Source of the DNA: Pluralibacter gergoviae ATCC 33028 = NBRC 105706
GTDB taxonomy: Bacteria > Pseudomonadota > Gammaproteobacteria > Enterobacterales > Enterobacteriaceae
Assembly: GCF_001598855.1 (NCBI RefSeq)
Contig: NZ_BCZS01000001.1
Location: 434,001 to 498,000, forward strand
Direction: 5' to 3'
DNA length: 64,000 nucleotides
Shown one piece after another: positions 7,494-16,453 of the stretch (the stretch's first letter is position 1; the number at the start of each line of letters is the position of its first letter). Both the position numbers and the translations under genes were made by a program. Below the pieces are notes generated by a model that was not told the origin of the DNA, ran no database searches, and worked only from the letters and a program-made list of their open reading frames with translations.

Positions 7494-10187
7494 ATGAAGG
7501 ATACGCCGGTGATAGGCTCACAATGGAATAAATGGGATTTACACATCCACAGTCCCCTGACATGGCTGGCCAACAGCTATACTCCGGATGATATTGAGAA
7601 TTATGTTGGCACGCTGGGGGCGCATCAGCTGTCCCTCATCGCTGTGACGAACTACTTTTATTTCCGGCAGAACGAACTGGAAATCATCCGGGAGGAGATT
7701 GCCCGGCAGGGTCTGGCGATTACAGTACTTGCCAACGTGGAATTCCGTCTCGATCAGCAGAACCGGGATGACCAGTTCATTAACATTCATATTCTCTTTT
7801 CAGAAAAGCTCTCAACCGAGCGCATCAATGAAGCCCTTTCCCGCCTGCCGATCAGGCTGACGGATGGTGAGGGGAAGAATGTCTACTGCTGTGAGAAAAG
7901 CCTTGGCGACAGCGGGCACGGTGTCGATACCATCACTGTTGCACTGTCAGAGCTGACTTCCCATCTTAATTCCGCGCTGCGTCCATTCCAGGATTTTCTA
8001 ATTGCAGTGTGCCCCAACGGTTACGGCGGATATCGTCCGGGGGGCACCGGACGGTCCGTAGCCGCCGCGACCGAGATTGACCGGCAGGGACAAATAATTT
8101 TCGGTGGTGCCGCCGATCGTGCATTTTACCTGCGGACCGACCGTTATCCCGGCGCCACAATCAAACCCGTCTTTCTGTGTTCGGACTCGCACAGCATGGC
8201 ACAGATTGGCGGGCGTTATACGTGGGTAAAGGCGATGCCGACTTTTGAGGGACTCCGGCAGGCCCTACTTGAACCCGAGTCTCGACTGAGGATAGGGGAT
8301 GACTGGCTAGCCACTCGCACACCCAAGGCCCACTTCAGTAAGATCGAGGTGGAAGGGACAATTTTTGACGGGCAGGAGATCCGTTTCCGGCAACTGGCAA
8401 TCCCCCTGAGCCAGGACATGGTCGCCATTATCGGAGGCCGGGGAACCGGAAAAAGTCTGCTCCTCGATGCGCTTCGCTCCCGGTTTGCCGGAGCCGCCAC
8501 CAGAGGAAGTGAGCAACGTGCGGTGAATGTGCAGAATCTCTGCGTTGAACTGGACAAGGCCAACGGGGAAAAGGTGCGCTTTGATGCACATTCAGAAGGA
8601 TATGAATACCTTCACGTATCGCAGGGCGAGATCAAAAAACTCTGCCAGGAACCCGGTCTTATCAGCGACGAGATTAAAAAAATGCTGCGACTGTCTCCTC
8701 ACCATGAGGCCGGCAGTACGGGCATTCAGCTGAACGAAAACCTCAGTGCCTGGCGCGCATGGCGTGAGTTTCTTACCTTTAAAAATGAGCGTGATGAGCC
8801 GATCAATACGCGGGCATTTCAGGAAGCCATGGCGAGAACGGCCCGGGAAAAAATTGATGTCCTGACCAGCAACCGTAACAGGGAGCTGATCGCGCGATTT
8901 CGTGACAACAGCGGCCGGCAGGCCACCCTGACACAGGCAAGAAAACACGCCACCGGGCTGCAAACAGCGATTGAAACCGTCGCTCGGGATCTAATTACAA
9001 AAATTGACGCCGTCAATGCTGCCGTCGATGACGGCACGGTTATCCCGTACCCTGATCTGTCATTGCTTGATGCCGCCGTCGGGACAAAGCTGGCCAGCAT
9101 TGACGAGCATACAGCCCGGCTTGCCGAGGATGATCGCCGTATCATTTCATCGTTTCAGGAGCAGGGGTTAGGGCAGGATATCGCTGGATTACTGGAGAAG
9201 GTGCAGGAATATCAGCTGCAGGCGGATCGTGCAGATGAACACTTGGGCACTATTGACGCCCGGGAGACACAGTATCAGCAGGAATTACTCCAGCGAGGCC
9301 TACTGGCTACCGCGTTTATTGACACGCTGCTGACAAGGCAGGAAATTATCGATACTGCTTATGGCTCTCTGTCCACCAGACCACACCTGACTGAAGATCA
9401 GCAGGCGCTGATCCGAGATATTCTGACGGACATTCGTATTTACGGCCGGCCGCATTTTGATGTAGCGGCGTTTTACAGCGGCTTGCTGGATCATATGAAC
9501 CGCGGCCGGTTCAGGGCTTCCGCTGAACTGACATCTGTTGAAAGGCTACGCGATGTGTTCCAAGTGCAAACCATTGCTGATTTACATGCACTGCTCTCCA
9601 ACGCTCCTGTAATGGCACTGCCGGAATGCTCAGACAGGAAACTCACCATTGAAGAATTTCTGTGGCGCATTGAGTACTTTAACAGCCCGGGACCATATGC
9701 CCTTCTGAGCTTCCTATTCAACCCGGAACATATCCAGCAATACCTGAGCGTCAGGGCAGAGTTTGAATACAAGGGAAAAACCGTCGAGAAACTGTCTGCC
9801 GGTCAGCGCGGAACCTTTTACGTCTGTCTCAAACTGGCTACGGATGCGTTTGGCTCACCTTTTGTTTTCGACCAGCCGGAGGATGATCTGGATAACGATT
9901 TCATCATGCACAATCTGGTGCCGCTGTTCCGGAAAATCAAACAGTACCGTCAGGTCATCATAGTGACTCATAACGCTAACCTAGTGGTGAACTGTGATGC
10001 GGAACAGGTGATAATTGCCACAAACGATGAAGAGGTGATCAGTTACCGTGCAGGGGCACTGGAGTACGGCGATCATGACGCACCAAACAGCATGCGCAAA
10101 GCAATTTGCGATGTGCTTGAAGGGGGCCGCCACGCATTTGAGGCTCGGGAGCAGAAATACGGCATGCTCTGGCTCAATTCCTTATAG
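7494..10187 (+). CDS. TrlF-family PHP-domain ATPase
   Basis: An 897-residue protein. The N-terminal WDLHIHSPLTW (near residues 14-24) is a PHP-phosphoesterase metal motif. CSDSHSMAQIG near residue 230 completes that domain. IIGGRGTGKSLLLDAL near residue 313 is a Walker A, LSAGQRGTFYV near 766 an ABC/SMC-type signature, and FVFDQPEDDLDND near 790 a Walker B. A helical coiled-coil-like stretch lies in between. This is the TrlF/PHP-SMC-like architecture found in defence islands. Its biochemical target is unknown to me. It stands between an Mrr-like nuclease and DRT3, which supports a defence role. Confidence 0.8.
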   Translation: MKDTPVIGSQWNKWDLHIHSPLTWLANSYTPDDIENYVGTLGAHQLSLIAVTNYFYFRQNELEIIREEIARQGLAITVLANVEFRLDQQNRDDQFINIHILFSEKLSTERINEALSRLPIRLTDGEGKNVYCCEKSLGDSGHGVDTITVALSELTSHLNSALRPFQDFLIAVCPNGYGGYRPGGTGRSVAAATEIDRQGQIIFGGAADRAFYLRTDRYPGATIKPVFLCSDSHSMAQIGGRYTWVKAMPTFEGLRQALLEPESRLRIGDDWLATRTPKAHFSKIEVEGTIFDGQEIRFRQLAIPLSQDMVAIIGGRGTGKSLLLDALRSRFAGAATRGSEQRAVNVQNLCVELDKANGEKVRFDAHSEGYEYLHVSQGEIKKLCQEPGLISDEIKKMLRLSPHHEAGSTGIQLNENLSAWRAWREFLTFKNERDEPINTRAFQEAMARTAREKIDVLTSNRNRELIARFRDNSGRQATLTQARKHATGLQTAIETVARDLITKIDAVNAAVDDGTVIPYPDLSLLDAAVGTKLASIDEHTARLAEDDRRIISSFQEQGLGQDIAGLLEKVQEYQLQADRADEHLGTIDARETQYQQELLQRGLLATAFIDTLLTRQEIIDTAYGSLSTRPHLTEDQQALIRDILTDIRIYGRPHFDVAAFYSGLLDHMNRGRFRASAELTSVERLRDVFQVQTIADLHALLSNAPVMALPECSDRKLTIEEFLWRIEYFNSPGPYALLSFLFNPEHIQQYLSVRAEFEYKGKTVEKLSAGQRGTFYVCLKLATDAFGSPFVFDQPEDDLDNDFIMHNLVPLFRKIKQYRQVIIVTHNANLVVNCDAEQVIIATNDEEVISYRAGALEYGDHDAPNSMRKAICDVLEGGRHAFEAREQKYGMLWLNSL

Positions 10188-10189
10188 AG

Positions 10190-10242
10190 AAGAGCTTAAG
10201 GAAGAGAACCGGAGGTTCAAACAGCAGTTTGTGATCTGGTAA
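10190..10242 (+). pseudogene. short IS3-type orfA remnant
   Basis: The frame here reads EELKEENRRFKQQF, resembling the leucine-zipper-like linker of IS3-family OrfA proteins. Only about 15 codons are recognisable, so this is weak evidence of an old insertion between TrlF and the DRT3 locus. Confidence 0.3.
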
Positions 10243-10386
10243 TACAATGCATACAAACATGGAATGACAGAACATCAACTTAATACTCGGTTGATAAAGA
10301 TTGACCGGGAACGTTCTGACGGTGAAAAACGATGATAATCACGGTAGAAAAATTTTTCGTAATATTGATCATAAAGGAGATTGAAA

Positions 10387-11736
10387 ATGATTGATCAGTC
10401 TTTTTCAGCAAAAAATTTTAGAAGAATATACGACCTAGATAGGAAAAACAAAGGTACTATAGAAGTTGAACACTTTCCTGATGCTTATAAAATTAGGAAG
10501 AAAATGATAAGGTTAAAAGCTTTTATTTACTGGCACTCAAGAAGACTTAAAAGTGGTCAGATTAGCGCTGCTAAATTTGAAGAAAAGGAAAATATAATTA
10601 ATGCGCATATTAAACTAAGGAAAGAACAATATAATAATGAAGTAAATGAAAAGTTGAAGATTATTGCAAGTAATGTCAGTGTAAAAGGGTACACGTTACC
10701 TTTGACGTTATTGCCACAACAAGTGAAAAATAAAAGTGTATATTCAATTGGAAATTCAGTTGAAGAATTATTTGTGTCTCGGCAAATAAAGTGTATTTTA
10801 AGCGCGTTATATACAATAAAATCAAATAATAGGGATCTGATTATCAGTCGCCTAAGCGCTTTGGCTAAGGAAATGAGTCCAAAGTATATAATTAGGGCCG
10901 ATGTTGAAAGTTTTTATGAATCTATAAATCATAAGTCTTTATTAGATATGTTACATTCATCACCTAAATTATCTGTTCCTCCACGTCGGGTGATTACTCA
11001 GCTAATTAGAAAATATCAGGCTTTAACTGGATTAGATAAAGGGGTGCCTCGTGGTGTAGGCATAAGTTCGTATTTATCTGAGCTGTATATGAGTGTTGTA
11101 GATGATAAAATAAGAACCTTACCAGATGTTACTTATTATGAACGATTTGTAGATGACTTGATAGTAGTTTTCTCGCCAAATAAAGGGGGGAATACAGATG
11201 ACTATCTCCCCAAAATCACTAATATTATAAATGATAGTGGCTTGTTCCTAAATAATAAAACAAAAGAATTGGATTTATTTACACAAACTAATAAAAACTT
11301 TGAATATCTAGGATATAAATTTCAGCTAACAGCTGGAGGTTGTAGTATAAAAATGAGTTCTAATAAAGTTCAAAAAATTAGAGGTCGAATTGATAAAACA
11401 TTTGATGAATATAATCAGAGTGTTAGTAAAACACCGAAGAGAGCAGCAAAAAATATTTTGCTTAGAATGAAGTTTCTTACCGGAAATACTCGGCTTTATA
11501 ATAGTAAGTCAAAAGCTTTTGTTGGCATATATTTTAGCAATCGATTCATAACTGATTTATCTGACTTAAGTGGATTAGATGCTTATTTGTCGAATAAAAT
11601 AAATGGATTGCAAGATCAGAAACTTAAAAAAAGAATTAGTAGATTTTCTTTTAAAAAAGGTTTTGAAGATAAAGTTTTCAGGAAATTTAGTTTCATCGAA
11701 TTTAGCGAGATATCTAAGGGATGGTCACATGTCTAA
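10387..11736 (+). CDS. drt3a: Drt3a-type antiviral reverse transcriptase (DRT3)
   Basis: A protein of about 449 residues with reverse transcriptase motifs in order: IIRADVESFYESINH (palm motif with the first catalytic Asp), GVPRGVGISSYLSELYMS, YYERFVDDLIVVF (F-V-D-D catalytic pair near residue 256), and FEYLGYKF. The start at 10387 has AAGGAG seven bases upstream. Its stop overlaps the next reverse transcriptase by 8 bases. A tandem of two unrelated-looking reverse transcriptases of about 450 and 680 residues is the signature of defence reverse transcriptase type 3 (UG3 plus UG8). Codons are strongly AT-rich, a sign of transfer. No maturase or intron structure is evident. Confidence 0.85.
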   Translation: MIDQSFSAKNFRRIYDLDRKNKGTIEVEHFPDAYKIRKKMIRLKAFIYWHSRRLKSGQISAAKFEEKENIINAHIKLRKEQYNNEVNEKLKIIASNVSVKGYTLPLTLLPQQVKNKSVYSIGNSVEELFVSRQIKCILSALYTIKSNNRDLIISRLSALAKEMSPKYIIRADVESFYESINHKSLLDMLHSSPKLSVPPRRVITQLIRKYQALTGLDKGVPRGVGISSYLSELYMSVVDDKIRTLPDVTYYERFVDDLIVVFSPNKGGNTDDYLPKITNIINDSGLFLNNKTKELDLFTQTNKNFEYLGYKFQLTAGGCSIKMSSNKVQKIRGRIDKTFDEYNQSVSKTPKRAAKNILLRMKFLTGNTRLYNSKSKAFVGIYFSNRFITDLSDLSGLDAYLSNKINGLQDQKLKKRISRFSFKKGFEDKVFRKFSFIEFSEISKGWSHV

Positions 11737-13771
11737 AAAAGCATTATCTATAAATTTCCCTATAGAACGAGTAGTTCTTTCCGATTTTTTACCATATGAA
11801 GTTCCTATTATTTTTTCAAATAGACATTTTTATAACTTTATTGTTAAGTATCAAATAAAACATGATGGATTGAATTTTATATGGTTAAAGAGAGATGACT
11901 GTTTAAATAGTTTAATACTACTTTTATTGGGGCTTGAAAAGGGCACTGCAACAGTTGAAATAGTTGTTGATGGCATTAGTTATATTAAAACAAATATCGA
12001 GCATGCTAAACTGCCTAGTATTGCCTTTACTTTTCCAATTTCGCATAAACATAAAGAATACAGATACTTGTCTCTAATGCATCCTAAGGGGCAGTTATTA
12101 GGTGTTGATTTTTATAGAAATTATAAAGATTTAATAACATACTATTCTAATGTTAGCCCACTCAGCCTCAGATCAGCAAAAAGGGTCGCTGGTTGTACTT
12201 ACATCGATTCCAAGTCTCTTATTGAAAGTTTTGAGAAAGAAGATTTAAGTATTGAGGTTGAAGGTCAGGATTATGAAAATTTAAAATCTTTTTTTGTTTA
12301 TAAGAAATATCGTAATATTTTTGAGTTTTATGAATCTGAAGATCATCATTGGTGTGAAAAACGTTTTAATTTCCTCTCTAAATTAGATGTATCGAACTGT
12401 TTTGATTCAATATATACCCATTCAATTTCATGGGCTGTTTTGCAAAAAAATTATGCAAAACAACAGTTAAATAAGACAAAATCGACATTCCCATTTAAAT
12501 TTGATCAATTAATGCAGAGGTCTAACTACAACGAAACAAATGGCATAATAATTGGACCGGAATTATCCAGAATTTTTGCAGAGATAATAATGCAGTCAGT
12601 GGATAACAATATAATTAATGATCTTAATAAAGAGGGTTTAGTTCTTGGGGGAGATTACCAAATATATCGCTATGTCGATGATTATTTCATTTTTTATAAT
12701 GATGATGATGTGTTCAATAAAATTAGAATAAGTGCTCAGACAAATTTAAAAACTTACAAGCTAAGTTTGAATAAATATAAAGAAGAGAAGTTTTCCCGTC
12801 CAATAATAACTCCCATAACTATTGCCAAGAAAAAAATAGCGAATTTGATATCTGAAAGAATATCTTATAACATCATTGACAATGATTCTTTAGACGAAGA
12901 TTCAAATAAAGGCAATGTCTATATACATCAAAATAGTTTATCTACCGACTTTAAATCGATACTTTCTGTATCAGGCATAACATATTCGGATATCTTAAAC
13001 TATTCATTGTCTATAATTGAAAGGAAAATCAAGACACTTTTTAAAGATTATAAAGAACTATCAAAAGAGGAAAGTGGTGACCGCCAACTAATTAATGCTA
13101 TTGTATCTGTGGTGAATTTCACATATTTTATATATGCAGTTGCCCCGAAAGTGAATAGCACCATAAAATTATGCAGGATAATTCAGCAAGTAATTATGTT
13201 TGTTAAAGATCAAAGATTAGGCGAGGAATATCAACATATTGTATTCAAATGCGTATTCGATAACTCGTGTTCTATTTTAGACAAATATTCTGTTGATAAA
13301 ACAACACCTATTGAAACTTTGTATTTGCTGGTGTTAATCAGGCAGCTTGGTAAATATTATTGGCTAGGCGAGAAAAGCTTAATAAAATATTTTAATATTG
13401 GCTTTGATGGCGACACCTACACATTTGATGATAACTTAAATTACTTTTCTATTACTTCTTTATTGTTTTATATGAGTGACAAAAAAAGATATGGTGGAGT
13501 CAGGAAACATCTTTTGATTCATATTGAAAACATTTATAGCATGAAAATTGATACTCTTCTAAATGAGTCTGAAATGGTTCACTTAACGTTGGATCTAATA
13601 GCTTGTCCTTACATACCTGTTTCTTTTAAAAAATCTTTGCTTTCTCGTTATGGTATTGATAAATCTTGTGTGAAAAGAATTATCTCATTAAATGAATATT
13701 GGTTTACAAAATGGAATGACTTTGATTTTGCAAAGGAACTGGACGCGAAACTTAGCAACGCTGTATACTGA
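11729..13771 (+). CDS. drt3b: Drt3b-type antiviral reverse transcriptase (DRT3)
   Basis: A 680-residue protein starting at the ATG at 11729, with AAGGG 8 bases upstream. The frame is open further back but that part lies inside drt3a. Motifs include FLSKLDVSNCFDSIYTHSI (first palm Asp), GIIIGPELSRIFAEIIMQ and YRYVDDYFIFY (YVDD near residues 314-317). A long C-terminal helical region of about 300 residues follows the palm. It is the second enzyme of the DRT3 pair and is translationally coupled to drt3a. I recall recent reports that this enzyme makes dinucleotide-repeat DNA with the protein itself as template. That is recollection and not shown here. Confidence 0.85.
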   Translation: MSKKALSINFPIERVVLSDFLPYEVPIIFSNRHFYNFIVKYQIKHDGLNFIWLKRDDCLNSLILLLLGLEKGTATVEIVVDGISYIKTNIEHAKLPSIAFTFPISHKHKEYRYLSLMHPKGQLLGVDFYRNYKDLITYYSNVSPLSLRSAKRVAGCTYIDSKSLIESFEKEDLSIEVEGQDYENLKSFFVYKKYRNIFEFYESEDHHWCEKRFNFLSKLDVSNCFDSIYTHSISWAVLQKNYAKQQLNKTKSTFPFKFDQLMQRSNYNETNGIIIGPELSRIFAEIIMQSVDNNIINDLNKEGLVLGGDYQIYRYVDDYFIFYNDDDVFNKIRISAQTNLKTYKLSLNKYKEEKFSRPIITPITIAKKKIANLISERISYNIIDNDSLDEDSNKGNVYIHQNSLSTDFKSILSVSGITYSDILNYSLSIIERKIKTLFKDYKELSKEESGDRQLINAIVSVVNFTYFIYAVAPKVNSTIKLCRIIQQVIMFVKDQRLGEEYQHIVFKCVFDNSCSILDKYSVDKTTPIETLYLLVLIRQLGKYYWLGEKSLIKYFNIGFDGDTYTFDDNLNYFSITSLLFYMSDKKRYGGVRKHLLIHIENIYSMKIDTLLNESEMVHLTLDLIACPYIPVSFKKSLLSRYGIDKSCVKRIISLNEYWFTKWNDFDFAKELDAKLSNAVY

Positions 13772-13789
13772 GAGGCAGCGCATCAGGCA

Positions 13790-13945
13790 CCCTTAATGGC
13801 TGTTGGCAGCCGCACACACCAGCGCTAACAGGTATGATTGCCCTATGCATGGGAATTATGCTTGGCGAGATTCGTCTGAGTCTTTCCGTTGAGATAGCCC
13901 CCTACTACACAGCTTTGGCCTATGTTGTAGGGGGTTGTCGATACT
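13790..13945 (+). ncRNA. candidate DRT3 non-coding RNA with an ACACAC stretch
   Basis: Directly after drt3b the base composition rises sharply and no reading frame is credible. GGCTG/CAGCC at 13798-13811 forms a stem with a TTGG loop. It is followed at once by GCACACACC (ACACAC at 13814-13819), an AGCGCT palindrome, and a strong 8-bp stem CCCCCTAC/GTAGGGGG at 13898-13934 extended by A-T, C-G and A-T pairs inside. DRT3 systems are reported to carry an associated RNA, and I recall an ACACAC template in it. The location and ends given here are my inference. Confidence 0.5.
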
Positions 13946-14187
13946 AAAATGACCTAGGTACCATTCTCTCCAGCTTGGAGATACATTGGTGTCAAAACTA
14001 GCCTGAGAATTTTCTTAAATACTTAATCTAAATTAATCAGTGTGCCAAGACTTTGCTCGGCGTTCTTGCATGTTTGATTCGTTGATTACCACAAATATAA
14101 CAAGAACATGAACAAGTTGCTTGGTAAATTTCCCCTACAACTTTCGGTGTTTTAGCCACCGCAGTTCGATAGTTTTTATTTTGGATT

Positions 14188-14316
14188 TCAACCGAGATAT
14201 ATGGTGGCGCCGCCAGGCCCGATTTCTAACCATTTCCATTCACTCCAATTTTCGAACGCGGCGTCATACCGCGCCCTTATCAATCTTTGGAGTTTGATAT
14301 CAACCTGATTTTTCAT
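14188..14316 (-). CDS. small ORF, 42 residues, uncertain
   Basis: ATG at 14316 with GAGAG upstream, reading MKNQVDIKLQRLIRARYDAAF then ENWSEWKWLEIGPGG and a TGA at 14188. The composition is protein-like, with charged and aromatic residues, but no family is recognised. It could be a fragment of a lost gene. Nothing else is supported in 13946-14508. Confidence 0.25.
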   Translation of the reverse strand: MKNQVDIKLQRLIRARYDAAFENWSEWKWLEIGPGGATIYLG

Positions 14317-14508
14317 GAATATCTCTCAATTTGATGGCGCAATATATCATTAATTAGCAGATGAAAAGTCTGACACTCCACATTTTCATCTAGGCTCCAC
14401 GTTGTCAGCTATAGGACAGGCGACAAGATCTATCAGCAGATATAGCGAGATTTACGGACGTGCCAGCATTTGTAATTTTGAAAAGCACTGGTTCTGGATC
14501 AACGCCTA

Positions 14509-14823
14509 GAGTGGAAGGATGCCGCTGACCTAATCCACGTGATCAGATACTCAGGCTCGATAGAGGAAGTCGCAGCTCTATTCGTTCAGCGTATTCGTTC
14601 AGAGCTGCACCCAGAAGCCTTGAAGGACGGGCTAGCTGCGCTCGGCAGGCGTTTTGGGGACGACGAGCATGGTGAAGGCTATGGGAAGGTGGGAGCTATT
14701 GCTTAAGCACGCTTCCACGGCGAAAACGACGAAGACGAAGATGAGCTTGTTGGTCGTCAGCGTTTTGCTGCAGGGTTAGCCCAGAGCTTACTGGCCGAGA
14801 CTAAGAGGCAACGGGCAATCTAA
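14509..14823 (+). pseudogene. decayed ORF of unknown function
   Basis: The frame reads EWKDAADLIHVIRYSGSIEEV, then FVQRIRSELHPEALKDGLAAL and, after an in-frame TAA at 14704-14706, continues with FHGENDEDEDELVGRQRF and SLLAETKRQRAI to TAA. Uniform codon bias on both sides of the stop and the absence of a start suggest one broken gene. The family is not recognised. The stretch 14824-15189 shows nothing I can support. Confidence 0.4.
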
Positions 14824-15189
14824 CGAAAACAGAATTGCCCCGTGCAAACTTGGTTTTTTGGCTGTTCCATCTTCTCACTAGTCGCTGACAAAAATGTAAT
14901 GTTTAACAGGGAGTGTTATAAGGAATTTTACAAAAAGCATTACACTTTATGTATTTTCTTGGGTGTCGAGGCACCAGGAGCCCTTTCCATATAGCCTGTT
15001 ATTATTACTGATACATTCAGTCGTGATGCATCAGGTAAATCTAACCGTTCTAATCAAGAGTACGTCTTTTTCCGAAAAAAATACGCGACAGGTGGTCACA
15101 TCTTCAGGGATACCTTGATCTGACGATATAACAATCCGCATGAACGTCAGCGGCCCCGCGGGCAGATATTTACAAAAAACACTTATTCA

Positions 15190-15660
15190 TCAAGCAGAGG
15201 GCAGTTTGTTGAGTAACGCCTTAAGGTTCCAGGCATCCCACGGCAGATGTTCGGTAATACCAATAATCAAAATTCTTGTTTCTGCTGAGACATCACTAAT
15301 TATTCTGAGTGTCTGGGCGAGATTTAATTTCCCTACCGGGTAGACCGCCTGCCAGTCAAATTCAGGTTCGGGCTCTGCGAACAGCAGCGAGCGGAAGACG
15401 TCCGGATTGAGGACGTCCAGATCCAGATGCACGGTAAGTCGCGGTTCATCTGTAACAACGTTGAAGGTATCCGGACCATGTGTAACGGGCATAACATCTG
15501 ATCTTCCGGGCGATAGGAAAACGAGGTGCCCCGTTCCCAGCAAGGGACCATCGCGAACTTGGTGTTCGCTCTGTTATAGATGTTCATCTTTGGAATCAAG
15601 CAGGTTGGACCGGAACTGCTTTTACTCATTAGGGGCCCTCGTATCCACCAGCGGTTGCGC
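15190..15660 (-). pseudogene. arginase/ureohydrolase-like C-terminal remnant
   Basis: The best-preserved part (15190-15543) includes RLTVHLDLDVLNPDVFRS, where the D-x-D run resembles the metal-binding strand of arginase-like enzymes, and ISDVSAETRILIIGITEH, like a late helix-strand of that fold. Upstream the same frame meets TAA (near 15575), with matching sequence on both sides, so the gene is interrupted and lacks its N-terminus. The family call is tentative. It could be another metal hydrolase-like protein. Confidence 0.4.
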
Positions 15661-15662
15661 TC

Positions 15663-16133
15663 ATGTTTAAGCACGAGGATGCCGCCAGGAAGATCTTTGC
15701 ACGTTGGCGTGAACGTCTAGGAATGGTCGATAAGCAGGACGAAATTTACATGGCGATTCTGCGTGGAATCTCCGTTAAACATCCGGCGCATTACCGTGTT
15801 CTTATCACTTCCAGGCTTTCTAATGATGAGGGCGAAACGTCAGGCAAAACCTTCATGATGGCATCACGTATGCAAACCATGCATGCAGAAACCGATGTCA
15901 ACTTGAGCCGCTTTCTTGATATTTACAGGCAGTCAGGCGCGTATCTGCTTCTTCCCGCGATATTTAATGGAGGGGCTGAGCCGAAGTTTATTCCAGAGCT
16001 TGCAATCCTAAAGCGGGAGCTTAGTGTAAAGAACGCTATCGACGTGAACGAGCATGACGTTGAGGTGATGGCTCTTGGGGCGGAAGAGTATCGCCGTCGG
16101 TTCGGAACGTCAGGGCCCAGCAACAGAACTTAG
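15663..16133 (+). CDS. uncharacterised protein, possibly N-terminally truncated
   Basis: A 156-residue frame beginning MFKHEDAARKIFARWRERLG with balanced charged and hydrophobic residues and no membrane segment. No domain is recognised. There is no strong ribosome site before 15663 and it abuts the broken arginase-like remnant on the other strand. It may be the surviving part of a longer gene. Confidence 0.45.
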   Translation: MFKHEDAARKIFARWRERLGMVDKQDEIYMAILRGISVKHPAHYRVLITSRLSNDEGETSGKTFMMASRMQTMHAETDVNLSRFLDIYRQSGAYLLLPAIFNGGAEPKFIPELAILKRELSVKNAIDVNEHDVEVMALGAEEYRRRFGTSGPSNRT

Positions 16134-16207
16134 GTGCTGTTATCTGATACTGTAATGAGCCCATTGACGGGGCGAGTCCTGCGTAGTGTGACGTCTGGCC
16201 CCGTTAA

Positions 16208-16438
16208 TCAGCTGCCGGAGTGCGTGGATTGTTTGCGTTCCTCGATCCACGCTTCTACTTCGGCTAAGTTCCACACTACGCAGTGTGGCGTCAGATTGAA
16301 GCGATGCCGAAACTCGCCGCGGCGTTTCATCTCGTAGAACATCGTTTCGGCTAGCACGTCGCCACAGTCGCGGCAGGTTGTTCGCTCTCCATTTGCGACA
16401 GGTGCGCGCTTCTGGTCGTCGATCCAAGCATACAGCAT
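16208..16438 (-). CDS. small CoiA-like/AlpA-like hybrid protein downstream of hamB
   Basis: A 76-residue ORF starting 16 bases after the hamB stop on the same strand. Its first half, MLYAWIDDQKRAPVANGER then TTCRDCGDVL with a C-x-x-C, resembles the start of competence CoiA-like proteins. Its second half, FYEMKRRGEFRHRFNLTPHC then VVWNLAEVEAWIEERK, resembles the C-terminus of AlpA-type regulators. It may be a fusion fragment created at an island junction rather than a working third component of the defence operon. Confidence 0.45.
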   Translation of the reverse strand: MLYAWIDDQKRAPVANGERTTCRDCGDVLAETMFYEMKRRGEFRHRFNLTPHCVVWNLAEVEAWIEERKQSTHSGS

Positions 16439-16453
16439 CTGGGCCGTTCCCTT

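Noticed and set aside
10381-13945. group II intron as an explanation for the reverse transcriptases
   Set aside because: No maturase or HNH domain and no domain V-like hairpin was recognised, and two coupled reverse transcriptases fit DRT3 much better.
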